This document shows, piece after piece, positions 14,534 through 16,606 of a stretch of 16,606 nt of DNA. Every line of letters starts with the position of its first letter. The first letter of the stretch is position 1. Below the pieces are notes generated by a model. That model made no database searches, was not told the origin of the DNA, and saw nothing but the letters and a program-made list of their open reading frames with translations. Source of the stretch: Acidobacteriota bacterium. Its GTDB lineage: Bacteria; Acidobacteriota; Terriglobia; UBA7540. The DNA lies in the NCBI GenBank assembly GCA_021827255.1, contig JAKAWO010000025.1, positions 1 to 16,606 of the forward strand, in the 5' to 3' direction. The translations under genes and the position numbers were made by a program.

Positions 14534-16219
14534 ATGAGCCAAGCATCAAGCAATAACTATGACGTCATCGTTGTCGGTTCGGGGGCTTCGGGGGGATGGG
14601 CGTCGAAGCGTTTGGCGGAGGCGGGCCTGAAAGTGGCGCTGGTGGACGCTGGCAAACCGCAAGCGGACAAAAATTTCACCGAGCACATGCCGGCCTTCCA
14701 GCTCAAGTACCGCGACATGGCTCCCGAAGTCATTCGCAAGACTCGGCCCGTGCAGAAGGATTGCTACGCCTGCATGGAATACAACTACGACTGGTTTTGT
14801 AATGATTTGGACGAGCCGTACACGACGGCGCCCAACATGCCGTTCAGTTGGCAGGGCCGGATGCGCGTCACGGGCGGCCGGACCAACGTCTGGGGGCGGC
14901 AGAGCTACCGTTACAGCGATCTCGATTTCAAGGCAGCTTCCTTTGACGGCTACGGCGAGGACTGGCCGCTCCGCTACAAAGACGTCGCCCCGTACTACGA
15001 TACCGTCGAGGAATACGTCGGCATCACCGGCCTGCCCGAGGGTGTTTACGAATTGCCGGACGGCAAGTTCCAGCCGCCGATGGCGTTTACCTGCGTCGAG
15101 GAGCGCGTTCGCGCCAAGGTCAAGGAGAAGTTGGGGCGCACCGTCACCTTGGGCCGCTCGGCCAACATCACGCGCCCCACAAATGGCCGCCCTCCCTGTC
15201 ACTACTGCGGGCCGTGCGAGCGCGGTTGCATCACCCATTCCTATTTCAATTCCTTTTTCACCACCGTCGCGGATGCGCTCCAGTCCGGCCGCTGCACCCA
15301 CATTCCGAACGCCATGGTCTATAAGGTCCTGATGGACCCGGTTCGCAATCGCGCTCAGGGCGTCCTTTACATTGACCGCATCACGCGCCAGCCGCGCGAA
15401 GTCCACGCCCGCGTCGTGGTGCTTTGCGCGCAATCGCTCGAATCGGTGCGCATCCTTTTCAACTCCGCCAACCGGCAGTATCCCAACGGCCTCGCCAATT
15501 CCAGCGGCGTGCTCGGCCACTATCTGATGGATCACATCACCGGCGGCGGCGCCTGGGGTGTATTTCCGGATTTTCCGGGCAAACCCTCAATCAACGGCCC
15601 GAATCGTCCCGACGGCATTTACGCCATCCGTTTTCGCAACACCCACGACGGCCCGCGGTCCAAAAACTTCATCCGAGGTTACGGCTTCCAAGGGGGTGGC
15701 GGCGCCAGCTTTAATTGGAATGCGCCCGGCTTCGGCGTGGCGTTTAAGAGGGCGATGCTTGATCCAGTCACGGGCATGGGGTTCGGCGGTTTTGGCGAGT
15801 GCCTCGCGCGTTGGGAAAATTACATTGAAATCGATCCCGGCACCGTGGACGCTTTTGGCATCCCGGTGCTCCGAATCCACATGAAGTATGGCGAGAACGA
15901 ATTTGCGTTGGTCAAGGACATGGCCGAATCTGCCGCGGAAATGCTCGAGGCGGCGGGAGCAAAATACGTCCAGCCACACATGCGCCCCTCGAACCCCGGC
16001 TGGGCCATCCACGAGGTCGGCATCGCGCGCATGGGCGACAATCCCAGATCTTCCGTGCTCAACGCCTTCCAGCAGGCGCACGATATCAAGAACTTGTTTG
16101 TGATGGATGGCGCAGGCTTTGTTTCCTCCGCCTGTCAGAATCCCACCCTCACCATCATGGCGCTCGCTGTCCGCTCCTGCGATTACCTTCTGGACGAGAT
16201 GAAAAAGAGAAATATCTGA
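14534..16219 (+). CDS. GMC-family FAD oxidoreductase (gluconate/glucose-dehydrogenase type)
   Basis: The 561-residue flavoenzyme probably oxidises a sugar or other alcohol. The FAD-binding Rossmann motif is VVGSGASGG (13-21) with LVDAG (36-40) at the end of the second strand. GGRTNVWGRQSYR (114-126) is the GMC loop. The active-site pair is His493 (IHEVGIARMG) and Asn536 (QNPTLTIMALA). Four cysteines at 222, 225, 228 and 232 (CHYCGPCERGC) resemble the iron-sulphur site of bacterial FAD glucose dehydrogenases. No signal peptide is seen; in such enzymes a small Tat-exported subunit can carry the large one across, but none is encoded here. The frame opens with TTG at 14453, but that lies in the promoter. 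The ATG at 14534, 12 bases after AGAGGGG, gives the family start. The gene is divergent from the TonB receptor. Confidence 0.9.
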   Translation: MSQASSNNYDVIVVGSGASGGWASKRLAEAGLKVALVDAGKPQADKNFTEHMPAFQLKYRDMAPEVIRKTRPVQKDCYACMEYNYDWFCNDLDEPYTTAPNMPFSWQGRMRVTGGRTNVWGRQSYRYSDLDFKAASFDGYGEDWPLRYKDVAPYYDTVEEYVGITGLPEGVYELPDGKFQPPMAFTCVEERVRAKVKEKLGRTVTLGRSANITRPTNGRPPCHYCGPCERGCITHSYFNSFFTTVADALQSGRCTHIPNAMVYKVLMDPVRNRAQGVLYIDRITRQPREVHARVVVLCAQSLESVRILFNSANRQYPNGLANSSGVLGHYLMDHITGGGAWGVFPDFPGKPSINGPNRPDGIYAIRFRNTHDGPRSKNFIRGYGFQGGGGASFNWNAPGFGVAFKRAMLDPVTGMGFGGFGECLARWENYIEIDPGTVDAFGIPVLRIHMKYGENEFALVKDMAESAAEMLEAAGAKYVQPHMRPSNPGWAIHEVGIARMGDNPRSSVLNAFQQAHDIKNLFVMDGAGFVSSACQNPTLTIMALAVRSCDYLLDEMKKRNI

Positions 16220-16246
16220 TGGGCCGCCATCCGGCCCCTGGGAATG

Positions 16247-16283
16247 GCCGCGCGCGGGCGGTCACAGACCGCCGGCGCGCGGC
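16247..16283. terminator. Strong hairpin between convergent genes, built on the REP-like core
   Basis: Arms 16247-16263 and 16267-16283 pair at 16 of 17 positions around the loop ACA, followed by TCTTT on the plus strand. The inner part GGCGGTC-ACA-GACCGCC is the core of the repeats at 4195-4222. It lies 28 bases after the GMC stop and 31 bases from the stop of the minus-strand gene, so it should terminate the GMC transcript. A small hairpin GGGCC/GGCCC (16221-16237) precedes it. Confidence 0.7.
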
Positions 16284-16314
16284 TCTTTCGCGCTTCAGCA
16301 ATTCACCGCCTGGC

Positions 16315-16606
16315 TTATCCGCCGAAGTTGAATCCTAGATGAATAAAGTCCTGGACGCGGTAACCGTTATTCACCAGGACGACGCTTCCGCCAAACAGGA
16401 AATAGCGGAATCCGGGCGGTGGGGTCGCCAGCTCTTCCACCAAGCCGACGGGCAGCGGGCGGCAATACGGCCGATATCGCGGCGCGATCACGTAGCCGTA
16501 AGCGACCGGCGGATAATATCCACGGTCATCCTCCCGCCAGCGTTTGCGAAAGTCGCGATCATCGCGGCGACTTCGGAAATAGGCGATCACAGCACGGCGG
16601 CCGTAG
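16315..16606 (-). CDS. Hypothetical protein, C-terminal part (runs off window)
   Basis: The minus-strand frame is open from the window end (16606) to TAA at 16317-16315. A GTG at 16590 could be read as a start, but codons before it (Y-G-R-R-A) contain no stop, so the gene probably continues beyond the window. The visible part is Arg/Tyr/Asp-rich (RDDRDFRKRWREDDRGYYPP), then RPLPVGLVEELATPPPGFRYFLFGGSVVLVNNGYRVQDFI. The ending (proline-glycine turn, short strands, VLVNN and a final hydrophobic strand) is reminiscent of small exported RcnB-like or similar beta-rich proteins. That is a weak resemblance, so no function is assigned. Confidence 0.5.
   Translation of the reverse strand, partial: YGRRAVIAYFRSRRDDRDFRKRWREDDRGYYPPVAYGYVIAPRYRPYCRPLPVGLVEELATPPPGFRYFLFGGSVVLVNNGYRVQDFIHLGFNFGG

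Noticed and set aside
14546..15535. 329-residue minus-strand open frame over the GMC gene
   Set aside because: It is the complement of the FAD-binding region of the GMC enzyme, and the product has no family features.
1..16606. CRISPR array, prophage, defence or biosynthetic cluster
   Set aside because: There are no regularly spaced identical repeats and no cas, phage, toxin, nuclease or synthase genes. The repeats present are palindromic intergenic units.

Overview
The window looks like a chromosomal segment of a GC-rich soil-type Acidobacteriota. This is inferred from gene content: a very large TonB-dependent receptor with an N-terminal carboxypeptidase-regulatory-like domain, a TPR/TPR/CRTAC1-type exported-protein operon, and a GMC oxidoreductase of the gluconate-dehydrogenase type. 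There is no rRNA or other phylogenetic marker, so the assignment is an inference.

Layout. 1-198: C-terminal end of an IS630-like transposase, then a degenerate palindromic repeat. 199-1733 (minus): two-gene ABC metal-uptake operon (ATPase, then ZnuB/MntB-type permease), with no substrate-binding protein in view. 2002-3982 (plus): stand-alone receiver protein, class I fructose-bisphosphate aldolase, small GYD-domain protein. 3983-4448: non-coding, with a cluster of REP-like palindromes in which two 28-nt copies face each other (REPIN-like). 4449-9839 (plus): tight operon of two Sec-exported TPR proteins and a Tat-exported FG-GAP/ASPIC-UnbV (CRTAC1-family) beta-propeller protein. 9840-10046: several hairpins, including a strong bidirectional terminator. 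10047-13787 (minus): Oar-like TonB-dependent receptor with its own sigma70-type promoter and a roughly 160-nt leader that can fold into a long closed stem. 13999-14440: internally deleted insertion sequence with both terminal inverted repeats and fused N- and C-terminal transposase remnants. 14453-16219 (plus): promoter and GMC oxidoreductase with a four-cysteine motif. 16247-16283: terminator hairpin. 16315-16606 (minus): C-terminal part of a hypothetical protein running off the window.

How it fits together. The central block is envelope-oriented: exported TPR solenoids, an exported calcium-type propeller, an outer-membrane receptor and a flavin oxidoreductase. The receptor and oxidoreductase are divergently transcribed from promoters that flank the dead insertion element. 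Joint use of one substrate is possible but not shown. Points most worth a second look are the REP/REPIN-like repeat family with a compensatory base pair in its stem, the deletion-derivative IS between two promoters, the structured leader of the receptor mRNA, and the TPR/TPR/CRTAC1 operon of unknown function.
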